Shown in pieces: positions 1-7,568 of a DNA stretch of 64,000 nucleotides. The stretch covers positions 31,247-95,246 of the forward strand of contig JADLDI010000079.1 of the NCBI GenBank assembly GCA_020846745.1, given 5' to 3'. Numbering within the stretch: position 1 is the first letter of the stretch; each line of letters begins with the position of its first letter. The position numbers and the translations under genes are program-made. This DNA comes from Bryobacterales bacterium. GTDB lineage: Bacteria > Acidobacteriota > Terriglobia > Bryobacterales > Bryobacteraceae. The notes under the pieces were generated by a model. The model was not told the DNA's origin. It was given only the letters and a program-made list of their open reading frames with translations, and searched no databases.

Positions 1-805
1 CCGGGTCCTGTAGCATTTCGCTGACGGTGCCCTGGCAGAAGTTGAGGCCGTGATAGGGGCTGTCGACGATGCTGATGAATTTTTTGAGGCCGTCGACGGT
101 GCCGAGGACACGGTCGACGCCGCGGAAACCGGAGGGCGGCACGCCGGGATCGTGCGGATGGCAGGCGAGGCGGATTTTGTATTCGGTGGCGACGGGGACG
201 ACGCGTTTGACGAAGTATTCGATGCGTTCCCACATGACGGGGGCGGGAGCGGGTCCGGCTTCGGTGAGGGGCGGGTCCTGCTTGGCCTTGGCGAAGTCCC
301 AGGAACGCTGGATGATGCCGCCGCGGCCCAGGGTGGGCTCGCCGGAGAGCACGCCCAGGATGGTGAGGTTGTATTTAATGGAGGGGACGCCGGCTTTGGC
401 GGCGTTGCGGATGATCTGGCAGCACTTCTCGATGTCGCGGTCGCGATCGGGTTTGCCCATCATGATGGAGGGCATCGGTGATTTGGCGATGTAGGACGAA
501 GGCAGCGGGAACTGGATCATCGTGATGTTGACGCCGTGCTTTTTGCCCATGTCGAGCATGCGCGAAAGGGCGTCGACTTCAAAGCTGCCGCCGGGCATCG
601 ACTCGGGATAGCCGCAGCAGTAGTCGACACCGTGGCGTTTGAAGTAGTTCAGGCGGTCGTCGGTTGTCGGCGGCGTCTGGCAGCCGACAACCATTACAGC
701 TTTTCCTGGTTTGTAGTCGGCGGCGGGACCTGTTGACGACTTGGATTGGGCCGCGGCGGCAGAGGCGCCGGCGGCGGATGCACCCACAAACTCTCGGCGG
801 TTCAT
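1..805 (-). CDS. Mannonate dehydratase-like TIM-barrel protein with Tat signal (partial)
   Basis: The gene enters from the left edge; 268 codons are visible from the ATG at 803-805 and the C-terminus is missing. The N-terminus MNRREFVGASAAGASAAAAA is a twin-arginine export signal (RR followed by an Ala-rich stretch), so the enzyme is probably periplasmic. The body reads like the xylose-isomerase-type TIM barrel of UxuA: LACHPHDPG, then a Gly and Arg-rich segment, then a segment ending NFCQGT, in the same order as the HPDDP metal site of mannonate dehydratase. UxuA dehydrates D-mannonate to 2-keto-3-deoxygluconate. E. coli UxuA is cytoplasmic, so the export signal is unusual. A nearby MFS transporter resembles hexuronate carriers. 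A general sugar-phosphate isomerase/epimerase role remains possible. Confidence 0.72.
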   Translation of the reverse strand, partial: MNRREFVGASAAGASAAAAQSKSSTGPAADYKPGKAVMVVGCQTPPTTDDRLNYFKRHGVDYCCGYPESMPGGSFEVDALSRMLDMGKKHGVNITMIQFPLPSSYIAKSPMPSIMMGKPDRDRDIEKCCQIIRNAAKAGVPSIKYNLTILGVLSGEPTLGRGGIIQRSWDFAKAKQDPPLTEAGPAPAPVMWERIEYFVKRVVPVATEYKIRLACHPHDPGVPPSGFRGVDRVLGTVDGLKKFISIVDSPYHGLNFCQGTVSEMLQDP

Positions 806-979
806 AAACGGATCAGCATATCAGAGGAGGTTTGGTGGAAGAAAGGCGCTGTTGTTGGGCTCACGGGCTCACCAGGCGGAAAGATCCAGGGGCCTGGAGA
901 CCGCATCGATCACCAGATGCTTCACCGCGGCGAAACATCCGTACCGCCGTGGGCGCGGGAAAGAGGACGCGCGCCGAGC

Positions 980-1249
980 TCACTTCATCCTCTGCAGCAG
1001 CTTGTTGTAAGCTTCGTGCGAGCCGATCCAGCCCCAATAAAAGGCACTGCCTTCGCGATAGCCGATCACCCGGTGCGAGCGCCCGATGCGCACGGTCCAG
1101 GCATCGCCGACTTGCTTGAGGTTGAGGGAAGGATGGAAGGGATCTTTGCGGAAGAGTTCGTATTGCTTTTCCGCCAGCCGTTGCACCTCGGCGGGAAGCT
1201 CGCGGTAGAGCTGCCAGAACCGCTCCGACGCGAACGACTGAAAGGCCAT
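980..1249 (-). CDS. RelE/ParE-type toxin of a type II toxin-antitoxin pair
   Basis: This 89-residue basic protein has the RelE/ParE pattern: an N-terminal helix pair (about residues 5-35) followed by a beta sheet with DAWTVRIGRSHRVIGYR, and a C-terminal SHEAYNKLL. The G-x-x-R-x-x-Y/G strand is typical of toxins that cut mRNA at the ribosome or inhibit gyrase. It starts six bases after the stop of the upstream antitoxin, on the same strand, so the two are probably one transcript. The antitoxin-first order matches relBE and parDE. Which target it acts on cannot be told from sequence. Confidence 0.82.
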   Translation of the reverse strand: MAFQSFASERFWQLYRELPAEVQRLAEKQYELFRKDPFHPSLNLKQVGDAWTVRIGRSHRVIGYREGSAFYWGWIGSHEAYNKLLQRMK

Positions 1250-1255
1250 CGGGCC

Positions 1256-1480
1256 TTACCGGTTCTTCCTGCGTCCCTGCTCAAACGGCCGGAACTTGCC
1301 GGCGCGCGCGTCGGCCTTCATCTCCTCGACGAGGGCCGTCCCGGCGCCGCCCGGAGCGAAGTCGCGCTCGATCTCGGCTTCCCATGCGGCCTGGCCGCGC
1401 TCGGCCAGCCAGGCCGCCAGCGTCGCCTGCTGGTCTTTGGGGAGCTGCTCGATCGCCTGCTGAATCTCGGCCAGTTCCAT
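1256..1480 (-). CDS. Antitoxin partner of the RelE/ParE-type toxin
   Basis: This is a 74-residue acidic, helical protein (MELAEIQQAIEQLPKDQQAT) with an N-terminal helix containing the I-x-x-L-P-x-x-x-Q pattern common in small addiction-module antitoxins, and a tail rich in charged residues that would wrap the toxin. A purine-rich AGGATGG lies about nine bases before the ATG. It directly precedes the toxin with a six-base gap. It is likely an autorepressor, though no clear DNA-binding fold can be assigned by eye. Confidence 0.75.
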   Translation of the reverse strand: MELAEIQQAIEQLPKDQQATLAAWLAERGQAAWEAEIERDFAPGGAGTALVEEMKADARAGKFRPFEQGRRKNR

Positions 1481-1652
1481 CGCTTTCCATCCTAACGCCG
1501 GAGCGGCTGTCCGCGCCCGGATGGCGTTTGGGAACCTCCGTGGGATGTTGAAACGGGAAACAAGGCATCGCGATTCGCCTCAATGCATGAGGCGAAAGAA
1601 AATGCAACGTTGTGTGCCGCCAGCGACGTTAGGTGTGTGTTACTTTAGCCGC

Positions 1653-3269
1653 GTGGCTCGGATTTTTCTAGGCCTGTTATTGGTGTGCCTGCCGGCGGCG
1701 GCGGATTGGTCGCTGTTCAAGAGCGGGCCGCTGGAGGTGTATAGCAACGCGTCGGACGACGAGGCGCGGCGGGTGCTGGCGACGTTCGACCAGGCGCGGT
1801 GGCTGGTGGCGAAATGGCTGGGGCGCGACGAGTTGAAGCCGCTGTGGACGGTGCGGATGACGATTGCGAAGGCGGAGAAGGGCGTGACGCCGGTGCGGAC
1901 GCCGGCCTTCAAGGTGGTCCGCGACGGGTATGTACTGGGGATGATCGCGAAAGATGCGGTGACGCCGGAGATGCTGCGGCAGTTCGTGCGGCTGCTTTTG
2001 AGGGACGATACGAAATCGATTCCGGCGAACTTTGAGGTGGCGCTGGCGGACCTGGTATCGACGCTGGAGGTAAAGGCGGTGATGCTGACGGTGGGCAAGC
2101 CCCCGGCTGACGCGGCGCGGCGGACAAGAGACTGGGCGCGGCTGCACATGCTGTGCGTCGATCCGATTTATGCGGGTCGCGTGCGGGTGCTGTTCTCGAA
2201 CCTGCAGGCAGCGGCGCCGCTCGATACGGCGTATCGCAATGCGTTTGAGAAGACGCAGAAGCAGATGGAAGCCGAGGTGGACCGGTATTACAAAGCGGGC
2301 AACTTTCAGCCGCAGACGATATCGGGCAAGCCATTGAATCCGGAGCGTGACTACCGGGCGCGGGTGCTGTCGGAAGAGCGCGGCAAGGTGGCGCTGGCGG
2401 ATGTGGTGGGGACGCCCGCGGCATATAAGGCGCTGCTGAATGCGGGGTTCAAGTCGCCGGAGGTGCTGGAAGGGGCGGAGCAATACGAGCAGGCGGCGCT
2501 TGAAAAGAGCGAGAGCGCGGCGGCGTGGTTGAACGCGGCGAAGGAAGAGTCGGAAGTGCAGCATGCGCAGGAACTGCTGCTGAAGGCGATGGATTTGAAC
2601 AAGCGCTGGGTGGAGCCGCATGTGCGGCTGGCGGCGTTGGAAAAGGATTGGGGGCGGAAGGCGGCGATCCTGAAGCGCGCGGTGGCTCTCGATGAGCGGA
2701 ACACGGCGCTGTGGATTCAACTGGCGGAAGCGCAGCAGGAGGCGAAGGATTTCGCGGGGGCGGCGTTGTCGTGGCGGCAAGCGGAACGGTCGACGACGAC
2801 GGAAGCGGCGCGTGTGAAGATTGAGGCGCGGCGGCGGGATTACGAGCAGCGGCGGCTGGCGCTGGAGGCGGCAGAGCGGAAGCGGGAAGCGGAAGAAAAG
2901 CAGAAGGAACTGGACCGCTTGAAGGAACAGGCGATGGCCAACATTCGCGCGGCGGAGGCGAAGGCGAATGCGGGGAAGTCGAGAGACGCGAACAGCAAGG
3001 TGGTGGAGTGGTGGGACGGTCCAAAGGCGGCGGGTACGGTGATGGGGATGCTGGAGCGCGTGGATTGCGTGGGCGGATCGTTGCGGTTGCAGGTGCGGAT
3101 GGAGACGAAGAAACTGGCGACGCTGGCGGTGCCGAAGCCGAATGAGATCGTGGTGACGAGCGGCGCGGGCGGCGATGCGACCTTAGGATGCGGCGTGCAG
3201 CGGCCGGCGAAGAAAGTGAAAGTGGAGCACAACGAGAAGAACGAGGTGCTGACCATCGAATTTCAATGA
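1653..3269 (+). CDS. Secreted TPR/coiled-coil protein
   Basis: I chose the GTG at 1653 because it opens a clean Sec signal, VARIFLGLLLVCLPAAADW; the open frame extends upstream to 1521 but the extra residues are arginine-rich and not protein-like. The mature protein (about 515 residues) starts with a domain seen in exported acidobacterial proteins (WSLFKSGPLEVYSNASDDEA). About residues 285-430 are TPR-like helical repeats (for example NTALWIQLAEAQQEAKDFAG), followed by a charged coiled coil near 420-480 and a compact C-terminal domain of about 90 residues. It probably acts as a periplasmic scaffold. Its stop overlaps the start of the next gene (ATGA), so the three genes to 6522 form an operon. 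Confidence 0.8.
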   Translation: MARIFLGLLLVCLPAAADWSLFKSGPLEVYSNASDDEARRVLATFDQARWLVAKWLGRDELKPLWTVRMTIAKAEKGVTPVRTPAFKVVRDGYVLGMIAKDAVTPEMLRQFVRLLLRDDTKSIPANFEVALADLVSTLEVKAVMLTVGKPPADAARRTRDWARLHMLCVDPIYAGRVRVLFSNLQAAAPLDTAYRNAFEKTQKQMEAEVDRYYKAGNFQPQTISGKPLNPERDYRARVLSEERGKVALADVVGTPAAYKALLNAGFKSPEVLEGAEQYEQAALEKSESAAAWLNAAKEESEVQHAQELLLKAMDLNKRWVEPHVRLAALEKDWGRKAAILKRAVALDERNTALWIQLAEAQQEAKDFAGAALSWRQAERSTTTEAARVKIEARRRDYEQRRLALEAAERKREAEEKQKELDRLKEQAMANIRAAEAKANAGKSRDANSKVVEWWDGPKAAGTVMGMLERVDCVGGSLRLQVRMETKKLATLAVPKPNEIVVTSGAGGDATLGCGVQRPAKKVKVEHNEKNEVLTIEFQ

Positions 3270-4450
3270 GAGCCACGTCACGCTGGTGGGCGGTGGTGGT
3301 GTTCATGCTGGCCTCGTCGCTTTCCTACCTGGACCGGCAGTTGCTGGCCGCGGTGGCTCCGGCGATTCAACGGGAGTTCCAGTTGAGCAGCGCGGAATAT
3401 GGGGTGATCGTGTCGGCATTTTCGCTGACATATGCGCTGTCGGCTCCGCTGGCGGGCTGGTTTCTGGATCGCGCGGGGTTGAACATCGGGATCACGCTGT
3501 CGCTGGGGTTGTGGTCGATGGCCGGGATCGCGACGGCGTTCACGAGCGGGTTTCCTGGGTTGCTGGCGTGCCGGGCGTGGCTGGGGTTTTCGGAATCGGC
3601 CAACATACCGGCGACGGGTAAGGCGAACGGATTGTATTTGAGGCCGGGGGAGCGGACGATGGGTCCGGCGATCAACCAGGTGGCGATCTCGGTGGGGATG
3701 GTGGGCGCGCCGGTGCTGGCGAGCAAGATGATGGCGGTGTGGGGATGGCGGTCGCCATTTCTGGTGGCAGGCGTGTTGGGGTTTCTGTGGATCCCGTTGT
3801 GGCTGGCACTATCGCGGCGTATACCGCAGAATGCGGTGAACCTGGCGACGGCGATGAGCGTTCGGGCGATGACGTTTGATCGAAGGTTGTGGGGACTGGT
3901 TGCCGCGAACATCGTGGGCATGCTGATCTATAGCCTTTGGATGAACTGGACGACGGTGTTTTTGGTGAAGACGCATGGGCTATCGGCGACCGACGCGAAT
4001 CTGCGGCTGGCGTGGATACCACCGGTGTTTGCGGCGGCGGGCGGGTTGGCGGGCGGGAGTATCGGGTTGCGCTTGGCACGTCAGGCGAAGAGCTTGACGG
4101 CGGCGCGGTTGCGCGGTGTGTTGCTGGCGGCGTGCTTGCTGTTGCCGACGGCACTGGCTCCGGTGGCGCCGACACCGGCGCTGGCGACGGCGGCGATCTG
4201 CTGGAGCTTCTTCTGGGCGGTGGCGATGTCGGTGAACATCTACACGCTGCCGATCGACTACTTCGGCGCGGAGCGGGCGGGGTTTGCGATTGCGGCGCTG
4301 ACGTTCGCGTATGGGTTGATGCAGACGGTGACGTCGCCGGCGATCGGACGGGCGGTGGATGTGTACGGGTTCGGCCCGGTGTGCGCGTTCGCGGCGTTGA
4401 CACCGCTGATGGCGTGGGCGATTTTGCGTGTGACGGGTGAGCGGCATTGA
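3266..4450 (+). CDS. MFS transporter, anion:cation symporter type
   Basis: This 394-residue integral membrane protein has about 12 hydrophobic segments. The start at 3266 overlaps the upstream stop; it opens MRATSRWWAVVVFMLASSLS. The first segment contains SYLDRQLLAAVAPAIQREFQ, the signature position of the hexuronate/phthalate-type MFS (ACS) family, and loop 2-3 has GWFLDRAG, the family's G-x-x-x-D-R/K motif. The family imports organic anions such as glucuronate, galacturonate or tartrate with a proton. The mannonate dehydratase-like gene to the left would fit hexuronate use, but it is separated by three genes, so the substrate is not established. Confidence 0.88.
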   Translation: MRATSRWWAVVVFMLASSLSYLDRQLLAAVAPAIQREFQLSSAEYGVIVSAFSLTYALSAPLAGWFLDRAGLNIGITLSLGLWSMAGIATAFTSGFPGLLACRAWLGFSESANIPATGKANGLYLRPGERTMGPAINQVAISVGMVGAPVLASKMMAVWGWRSPFLVAGVLGFLWIPLWLALSRRIPQNAVNLATAMSVRAMTFDRRLWGLVAANIVGMLIYSLWMNWTTVFLVKTHGLSATDANLRLAWIPPVFAAAGGLAGGSIGLRLARQAKSLTAARLRGVLLAACLLLPTALAPVAPTPALATAAICWSFFWAVAMSVNIYTLPIDYFGAERAGFAIAALTFAYGLMQTVTSPAIGRAVDVYGFGPVCAFAALTPLMAWAILRVTGERH

Positions 4451-6522
4451 GCAGCGGACTGAAGCGGGCGCTGTTCGGATTGCTGGGGAAAGATCCGGAA
4501 GCGGTGGTGGTGTCGTTCGCGTCGGGCGATGCGGATCGCGCAAGGCGGATGGTGGCGGAGATCCGGGCATTGGAGCCGGGGCGGCGGCATTTCGTGGTGA
4601 CGCTGCGACCGTTGGGGATCGAGGATGTGCGCGAGATCGTGGTGGCCGGCGAGGCGGCGTATCTGGAGGCGCGGCGGGCGTTGCGGCCCTATCGGATTGG
4701 GCTAGCCCCGGTGCTGTTCGATGGCGGGTCGCATGTGCTGCGGGGGGTCGCTTTGGCGCTGGCTCCGACGAAGATGCTGGCGTATAACGCGCGGCTGGAG
4801 CGGCATCATCTGCACTGGCGGTCGCCGATTGCGAGTCTGCTGTTCTGGCGCGGGACGGGGCTCGACAGGATCTGGCTGCGGCCGTGGTTTTGGCCGTGGG
4901 GGACCGATCGGACGGTGGTCCCAATGGACGTGCGGACGCTGGCGGGCCGCAAGGAGAGCGCGGTGCGCGGGCAGGTAAGCGTGTTGACGCCGTACCTGCC
5001 GTATCCGCTGTCGCATGGGGGCGCGGTGCGGCTGTATTACCTGCTGCGGAACTCGAGTGTGGAATTCGATATCCACCTGTTCGCGTTTGTGGAGACGGAG
5101 CCCGAGGAGCAGGATCTTGAAAAGATCAAGGAGTTTTGCGCATCGATCACGCTGGTGGCCAAGCCGCGGTATCGGGAGCCGCGGTGGTCGACGCTGAAGC
5201 CGCCGGAAGTGTTGGAGTACCGGTCCGCCGCGATGGACCGGGTACTGGCCGAGCGCAAGGCACGGTTGCTGCAGGTGGAGTATACGCAACTCGCATCGTA
5301 CGGCGGCGACATATTGGTGGAACACGATTTGACGTTCGACTTGTACCGGCAGGTGTATGAGCGGAAGCGGACTGCCGCGTCGTGGTGGGACTACAAGCGA
5401 TGGCTGTGGTTTGAGCGAGGCGCGCTGAAGCGGTTTGGGCGGGTGGTGGTGATGTCGGAGAAGGATGCAGTGATGAGCGGACATCCACAGGCGACGGTGA
5501 TCGCGAACGGGGTGGACCTGGCGCGGTTTCAACCATCGGCGGAGCCGGCGGGGCAGCGCCTGTTGTTCATTGGGTCGTTCCGGCACTTTCCGAACGTGGT
5601 GGCGTTCCGGTTTTTCCTCGATGAAGTTTGGCCATTGCTCGCGGACCGGTATCCGGAGTTGCGGGTGACGGTGGTGGCGGGTCCGGATGCGGCACTCTAT
5701 TGGGGCGATCGCGAGTTGCCGCGAATCGAGCGGTTCGACATTAGGGGTTATGTCGCGGATGTGAAGCCGCTTTACGATGAGGCAAATGTGGTGATCGTGC
5801 CGACGCTTGAATCGGCGGGGACGAATGTAAAGGTGCTGGAGGCGATGGCGATGCGGCGCGCGGTGGTATCGACAGCGACGGGCTGCGCAGGGTTGGGACT
5901 GAGGCATGGCGAGAGTGTGTGGGTGGCGGATACGGCGGACGATTTCGCGAAGGGTATCGCCCGGTTGATTGAGGATGTGGGGTTGCGGGAGCGGCTGGCG
6001 GCGGCGGCGCGGCGGATCGCGGAGGAGCGGTATGCGTGGGAGGAGATCGCGCGGGCGCAGTGCCGGCTGTGGGGTTCGCTGACAGATGTCCCGCTGACGA
6101 TCCGGGGTGCGAGAGCTGAGGACTACGGGGCGCTTGAGCGAATACAGCGCGAGGCGCCCGAAGCGTCGCAATGGGCGGTGGAGGAGTATGCACGGTACGA
6201 CATGTTGGTGGCTGAGTATCGAGGCGTAGCGATCGGATTTCTGGCGACACGACAGACAGCGCCGGACGAGTTTGAGATCCTCAATATGGCTGTCGCGAAG
6301 GAGAGGCGCGGGCAAGGCGTAGCGGGGCGGTTGATGGGGGTAGCGCAGGAGCGGATGAAAGGGGATATATATCTGGAAGTGCGTGAATCTAATCGGGTTG
6401 CGCGCCGCTTTTACGAGGGGCTAGGGTTTATTGAACTTGATCGCCGGAAGGGCTATTACCCAGCTCTGGACGGGTCGGATCCGTACGAAGTTGGGATTGT
6501 AATGAGGTATCGAAAGTGTTAA
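4447..6522 (+). CDS. Glycosyltransferase (GT4-like) fused to a RimI-like GNAT acetyltransferase
   Basis: The TTG at 4447 overlaps the upstream TGA. The 691-residue product has three parts: an N-terminal alpha/beta region of about 170 residues, a GT-B glycosyltransferase (about 175-540) with SVLTPYLPYPLSHGGAVRLY, the nucleotide-sugar loop VIANGVDLARF and the donor-site segment PTLESAGTNVKVLEAMAMRR, then a GNAT domain from about residue 548. The GNAT part has the acetyl-CoA loop ERRGQGVAGRLM and a RimI-like VRESNRVARRFYEGLGF. GT4 enzymes transfer sugars to lipids or polysaccharides; RimI-like domains acetylate N-terminal amines. The fusion suggests a glycan carrying an acetylated amino sugar, but the GNAT could also be an independent RimI substitute. 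Confidence 0.85.
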   Translation: MSSGLKRALFGLLGKDPEAVVVSFASGDADRARRMVAEIRALEPGRRHFVVTLRPLGIEDVREIVVAGEAAYLEARRALRPYRIGLAPVLFDGGSHVLRGVALALAPTKMLAYNARLERHHLHWRSPIASLLFWRGTGLDRIWLRPWFWPWGTDRTVVPMDVRTLAGRKESAVRGQVSVLTPYLPYPLSHGGAVRLYYLLRNSSVEFDIHLFAFVETEPEEQDLEKIKEFCASITLVAKPRYREPRWSTLKPPEVLEYRSAAMDRVLAERKARLLQVEYTQLASYGGDILVEHDLTFDLYRQVYERKRTAASWWDYKRWLWFERGALKRFGRVVVMSEKDAVMSGHPQATVIANGVDLARFQPSAEPAGQRLLFIGSFRHFPNVVAFRFFLDEVWPLLADRYPELRVTVVAGPDAALYWGDRELPRIERFDIRGYVADVKPLYDEANVVIVPTLESAGTNVKVLEAMAMRRAVVSTATGCAGLGLRHGESVWVADTADDFAKGIARLIEDVGLRERLAAAARRIAEERYAWEEIARAQCRLWGSLTDVPLTIRGARAEDYGALERIQREAPEASQWAVEEYARYDMLVAEYRGVAIGFLATRQTAPDEFEILNMAVAKERRGQGVAGRLMGVAQERMKGDIYLEVRESNRVARRFYEGLGFIELDRRKGYYPALDGSDPYEVGIVMRYRKC

Positions 6523-6594
6523 AGTTTGGGTGGGACTGACCCACCGAGCCGTGGGCCTCAACAGCAGACTCGGCGTGGCCGACCTCATTACACT

Positions 6595-6600
6595 AGGAGG
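6595..6600 (+). promoter_or_regulatory. Strong ribosome binding site deciding the start of the DUF465 gene
   Basis: A perfect AGGAGG sits nine bases before the ATG at 6610. The reading frame is open further upstream (from 6526), but that part lacks a Shine-Dalgarno and encodes proline and glutamine-rich residues unlike the family, so the start is placed at 6610. Confidence 0.8.
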
Positions 6601-6609
6601 CAATACGAG

Positions 6610-6846
6610 ATGGATGTTTCGAGCGAAGCGGATCTGAAAGCGCACTTGATGCAGACCGACGAGCCCTTCCGTCAATTGCTGGAACAGCACCAAGCCTACG
6701 ATAAGCAACTGGTTGACTTGGAAGCGAAGGCTCATCTCACCACCGAAGAGGAAGTCGAAGAGCACCGATTGAAGAAGCTGAAGCTTCACACCAAAGACCT
6801 CATGGTGGAGATCATGAACCGGTACAAAACTCAGCAAGTCGGCTGA
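6610..6846 (+). CDS. DUF465 (YdcH-like) small coiled-coil protein
   Basis: This 78-residue protein is charged and almost entirely helical (LEQHQAYDKQLVDLEAKAHL followed by a K/E-rich KKLKLHTKDLM segment). The size, the central H-x-x-Y/L-x-x-x-L spacing and the conserved L-K-K-x-K-L-x-x-K-D near the C-terminus are those of the DUF465/YdcH family, whose role is unknown. It has its own strong ribosome binding site and is followed by a good terminator, so it is probably transcribed alone or as the last gene of the operon. Confidence 0.85.
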   Translation: MDVSSEADLKAHLMQTDEPFRQLLEQHQAYDKQLVDLEAKAHLTTEEEVEEHRLKKLKLHTKDLMVEIMNRYKTQQVG

Positions 6847-6879
6847 GTCAACGTGCGCGGCTGAAACGAATTCGCCAAC

Positions 6880-6914
6880 AAGCCCGGCCCCAAGGGGTCG
6901 GGCTTTGTCATTTT
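6880..6914 (+). terminator. Rho-independent terminator after the DUF465 gene
   Basis: A 12-base-pair stem (AAGCCCGGCCCC pairing with GGGGTCGGGCTT, one G-T wobble) with a two-base loop AA is followed by TGTCATTTT. It lies 33 bases after the stop codon. Confidence 0.85.
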
Positions 6915-6956
6915 ATGGGGGTCTTGCTGGGTGAAACGCCCCCCACCTAGCTAGCA

Positions 6957-7000
6957 CCTCCCCCGGAAACGGAACCGCAACCGTCAGGGCGCGGGCCCAA
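6957..7000 (-). repeat. Inverted copy of a module from the 15.9 kb mosaic repeat
   Basis: Read on the minus strand, this segment (GGGCCCGCGCCCTGACGGTT, then GCGGTTCCGTTTCCGG) matches 15925-15965 on the plus strand (GGCCCGCGCCCTTACGGTTG, then CGGTTCTGTTTCCGG) with only a few differences. It sits in the 722-base gene-free stretch 6847-7568. I see no protein-like frame in that stretch; besides this module it holds the terminator, the repeat at 7153-7400 and a hairpin at 7405-7426 (nine-base arms, CCGCCGCTT and its complement). Confidence 0.65.
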
Positions 7001-7152
7001 TCTCTCCCCAGACTCGCAAGAAAGCGCCGCGCCATCCGACGACATCCTCACCCACTTCCCCGCGTCCGTAGCCGCCGAAATAGCATCCGTGCGGAACGAA
7101 CCCAATTGCGATTGCGTTAAACGTTAATCAAGATTGCGTTTCGACCGGCTGG

Positions 7153-7400
7153 GTGCGCCGGCCGGGTCGCTGACGCTCCCCGCTCCGTTTCCGTTTCGGG
7201 CGGCAGCGGTTGGACGCGACGGTGGAGGTAGTCCGATCGGGGCATGATGAATGGCGGGGATCGTGGCATCGCTGACGGCGGTGTGAAGAATTGCTGGCCA
7301 CATAGGGTCAGTGCAACGCGAAGTGGGGGGGCCTTCGTGCGGTCGCAGTGGGCCGAGACCCATCGCTTAGCTCGGGCTCAGAATCGGGAGCCGTGCGACA
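7153..7400 (+). repeat. Mosaic intergenic repeat, copy 1
   Basis: About 250 bases match the repeat at 15.6-16.1 kb in the same orientation. It begins with an identical 27-base run starting GTGCGCCGGCCGGGTCGCTG. It continues through CATCGCTGACGGCGGTGTGA, ACATAGGGTCAGTGCAACGC and CGGTCGCAGTGGGCC, and ends near GTGCGACA. Short open frames across it give a recurring FVRSQWA peptide but have no ribosome binding site and differ in frame between copies, so I treat it as non-coding. Copy 2 has about 30 extra bases after position 7251. Confidence 0.8.
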
Positions 7401-7568
7401 ACACCCGCCGCTTGGCAAAGCGGCGGCTCGGGTCGGGGTTCGCGCGAGTGTTTTGGATGAGGCAGGTGGCCTATGCTCCACTGGTCGGGGGTCGCCGGAC
7501 GATTGCGGAGGTGGTGCCGGCTTTGCTTGTGAGCTGTTGCCGGCCGAGGCTGCGAGTTCCCAAAAAAC

